Shown piece by piece: positions 62,692 to 64,000 of a stretch of DNA of 64,000 nucleotides; the first letter of the stretch is position 1; the number at the start of each line of letters is the position of its first letter. The notes below the pieces were generated by a model. That model saw only the letters and a list, made by a program, of their open reading frames with translations. It did not search any database and had not been told where the DNA came from. The stretch is from NCBI RefSeq assembly GCF_003576475.1, contig NZ_QWGR01000011.1, forward strand, positions 1-64,000, given 5' to 3'. This DNA is from Maribellus luteus (GTDB lineage: Bacteria; Bacteroidota; Bacteroidia; Bacteroidales; Prolixibacteraceae). Both the position numbers and the translations under genes were made by a program.

Positions 62692-63345
62692 ATGGATCAA
62701 AATGATAATCCTCGTCACCAGGGCCTCCGCAAAAAGCTGGTTGACGGATTGAAAATAAAAGGAATACGAAACGAGAATGTTTTGGCGGCCATCGGAGAGG
62801 TGCCGCGCCACCTGTTTATGGACAGCGGGTTTGTAAACTTTGCCTACAAGGATCAGGCTTTTCCTATTGGTGCCGGGCAAACCATTTCGCAGCCCTACAC
62901 GGTGGCTTTTCAAACGCAGCTTCTGGAGGTTGAGAAAAACCAGAAGGTTTTGGAAGTAGGCACTGGTTCGGGCTACCAGGCAGCAGTTTTGTGTGCCATG
63001 GGAGCTAAAGTGTTTACCATCGAACGGCAAAAAGAGCTGTACAACAAGGTGCATAAGTTTCTGCCTGCAATCGGGTATTCGCCGGCCTGCTTTTTTGGAG
63101 ATGGCTACAAAGGCTTGCCTACCTTGGCTCCTTTCGACCGGATTATTGTTACTGCCGGTGCTCCCACTGTTCCGCTTCCCCTGAAATACCAGTTGAAAGT
63201 GGGCGGGAAAATGGTGATCCCGGTGGGTGACAACAATAAACAGGAAATGTACGTTGTTAACCGTGTAGGCGAAAACGACTACAGGATTGAAAAACATGGC
63301 CGCTTTTTATTTGTGCCCATGTTGAAAGGAATCGTTAATTTCTGA
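62692..63345 (+). CDS. pcm: Protein-L-isoaspartate O-methyltransferase
   Basis: The 217-residue enzyme methylates abnormal isoaspartyl residues, starting repair of aged proteins. PCMT signatures are clear: VPRHLFM, the post-start YKDQAFPIGAGQTISQPYTV, SAM motif I VLEVGTGSGYQAAVLC, and FDRIIVTAGAPTVPLPL. The C-terminus KHGRFLFVPMLKGIVNF is typical of Bacteroidota members. The MBL hydrolase gene begins 1 bp after its stop, so the two are co-transcribed. Confidence 0.95.
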   Translation: MDQNDNPRHQGLRKKLVDGLKIKGIRNENVLAAIGEVPRHLFMDSGFVNFAYKDQAFPIGAGQTISQPYTVAFQTQLLEVEKNQKVLEVGTGSGYQAAVLCAMGAKVFTIERQKELYNKVHKFLPAIGYSPACFFGDGYKGLPTLAPFDRIIVTAGAPTVPLPLKYQLKVGGKMVIPVGDNNKQEMYVVNRVGENDYRIEKHGRFLFVPMLKGIVNF

Positions 63346-63346
63346 T

Positions 63347-63985
63347 ATGATAACAATACAAAAATTTGTAGTGAATCCTTTGGGTGAGAATTCCTACATT
63401 CTGTCGGACGAAACAGGCGAATGTGTGTTTGTTGATCCTGGGTTTTATTACACCGAAGAGAAAGAAGAAGTAAAGGAATACATTGCTGCAAACAAGCTAA
63501 AACCAGTCATGATTGCCAATACGCATTGTCATTTCGATCATATTCTGGGGGTGGAATTTGTGCGCGAACAATACGGAATTCCGTTTTATGCCCATGCCGA
63601 AGATGCTTTCCTGGTGGAACGGTCGGTTAGCCAGGCACAGATGTTTGGTTTCGATATGCAGGAGGTAAAGCCAATGGACGGCTGGTTGCACGAAGGAGAA
63701 ACACTCAAATTCGGAAACACCAAAATGAAAATTCTTCATGTTCCCGGGCACTCGCCGGGACACGTAGTTTTTTACTCCGAGGAAGAGAATATTCTGGTTG
63801 TTGGCGACGTGCTTTTTTACGGAAGCATTGGCCGGACTGATCTTCCGGGAGGAAATTACGATACCTTGATTTCGGGTATCAAAACAAAATTGTTAACGCT
63901 TCCTGAAGATGTTAAGGTGTATTCAGGACACGGACCCGAAACATCGGTTGGCGTTGAAAAATGGTCGAATCCGTTTTTAACGTAG
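63347..63985 (+). CDS. MBL-fold metallo-hydrolase (glyoxalase II-like)
   Basis: The 212-residue protein has the metal-binding H-x-H-x-D-H motif in ANTHCHFDHILG, then LHVPGHSPGHVVFY, VVGDVLFYGSIGRTDLPGG and the final VYSGHGPET. These supply all ligands for two metals, as in hydroxyacylglutathione hydrolases and related thioesterases. It lacks the C-terminal glutathione-binding domain of true glyoxalase II (usually about 250 residues), so the substrate is probably another thioester or unknown. It follows pcm by 1 bp. Confidence 0.92.
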   Translation: MITIQKFVVNPLGENSYILSDETGECVFVDPGFYYTEEKEEVKEYIAANKLKPVMIANTHCHFDHILGVEFVREQYGIPFYAHAEDAFLVERSVSQAQMFGFDMQEVKPMDGWLHEGETLKFGNTKMKILHVPGHSPGHVVFYSEEENILVVGDVLFYGSIGRTDLPGGNYDTLISGIKTKLLTLPEDVKVYSGHGPETSVGVEKWSNPFLT

Positions 63986-64000
63986 ACAAAAAGTTCATTG

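Overview
The window reads as chromosomal DNA of a Bacteroidota bacterium, most likely order Marinilabiliales (Prolixibacteraceae-like). The reasons are: C-terminal type IX secretion (T9SS) sorting domains, DUF5107, DUF2851, DUF4294 and DUF5074 proteins, a SusC-free TonB receptor, LytTR/7TM sensor pairs, weak Shine-Dalgarno sequences, and several start-proximal promoters that match the Bacteroidota -7 box TAnnTTTG. The genus is an inference from protein style; no rRNA or tRNA is present.

Layout. 0-9 kb: the N-terminal part of a ROK repressor (minus strand, cut by the window edge), a PEP-synthase-type protein fused to two receiver-like domains, a divergent Crp/Fnr regulator and OsmC-family pair with two copies of a TGTAAAATTACA dyad between them, and a DUF5107-TPR protein. 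9-20 kb: metabolic and stress genes, namely a metallophosphoesterase lipoprotein, an aldehyde dehydrogenase, methionine aminopeptidase, two AraC regulators, a methyltransferase, a second OsmC protein, a K+-dependent-type membrane pyrophosphatase and a dihydroorotate-dehydrogenase-like enzyme. 20-26 kb: a cobalamin riboswitch in front of a four-gene surface B12-uptake operon (BtuB-like receptor, two DUF5074 beta-propeller lipoproteins resembling BtuG, and another lipoprotein between them), closed by a terminator.

26-53 kb: an adhesin island. It holds two giant T9SS-exported mosaic proteins (2800 and 2299 aa), a LytTR two-component system between them, and an approximately 1670-aa fibre protein with 14 exact 207-bp repeats, a YadA-like head and an S74 self-cleaving chaperone. 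A small T9SS-tagged protein and a divergent membrane-embedded AraC regulator follow. A 42-bp tandem array lies in the gap between the second giant gene and the fibre gene, which converge on it.

53-64 kb: mostly housekeeping and envelope genes. These are a K+-channel/TrkA protein with an altered selectivity filter, DUF2851, a SpoU rRNA/tRNA methyltransferase, arginine deiminase, a DUF4294 / RNA 2',3'-cyclic phosphodiesterase / ABM-monooxygenase cluster, an exopolysaccharide sugar transferase with a Gfo/Idh-like protein, pcm, and an MBL-fold hydrolase. A 700-bp gap at 55.7-56.4 kb contains a strong hairpin and a 'ghost' reading frame that looks like a dispersed noncoding repeat.

The best candidates for something undescribed are the 42-bp phased array (45.70-46.04 kb), the adhesin island with its local regulators, the double-propeller B12 operon, and the operator pair shared by the Crp/Fnr and OsmC genes.
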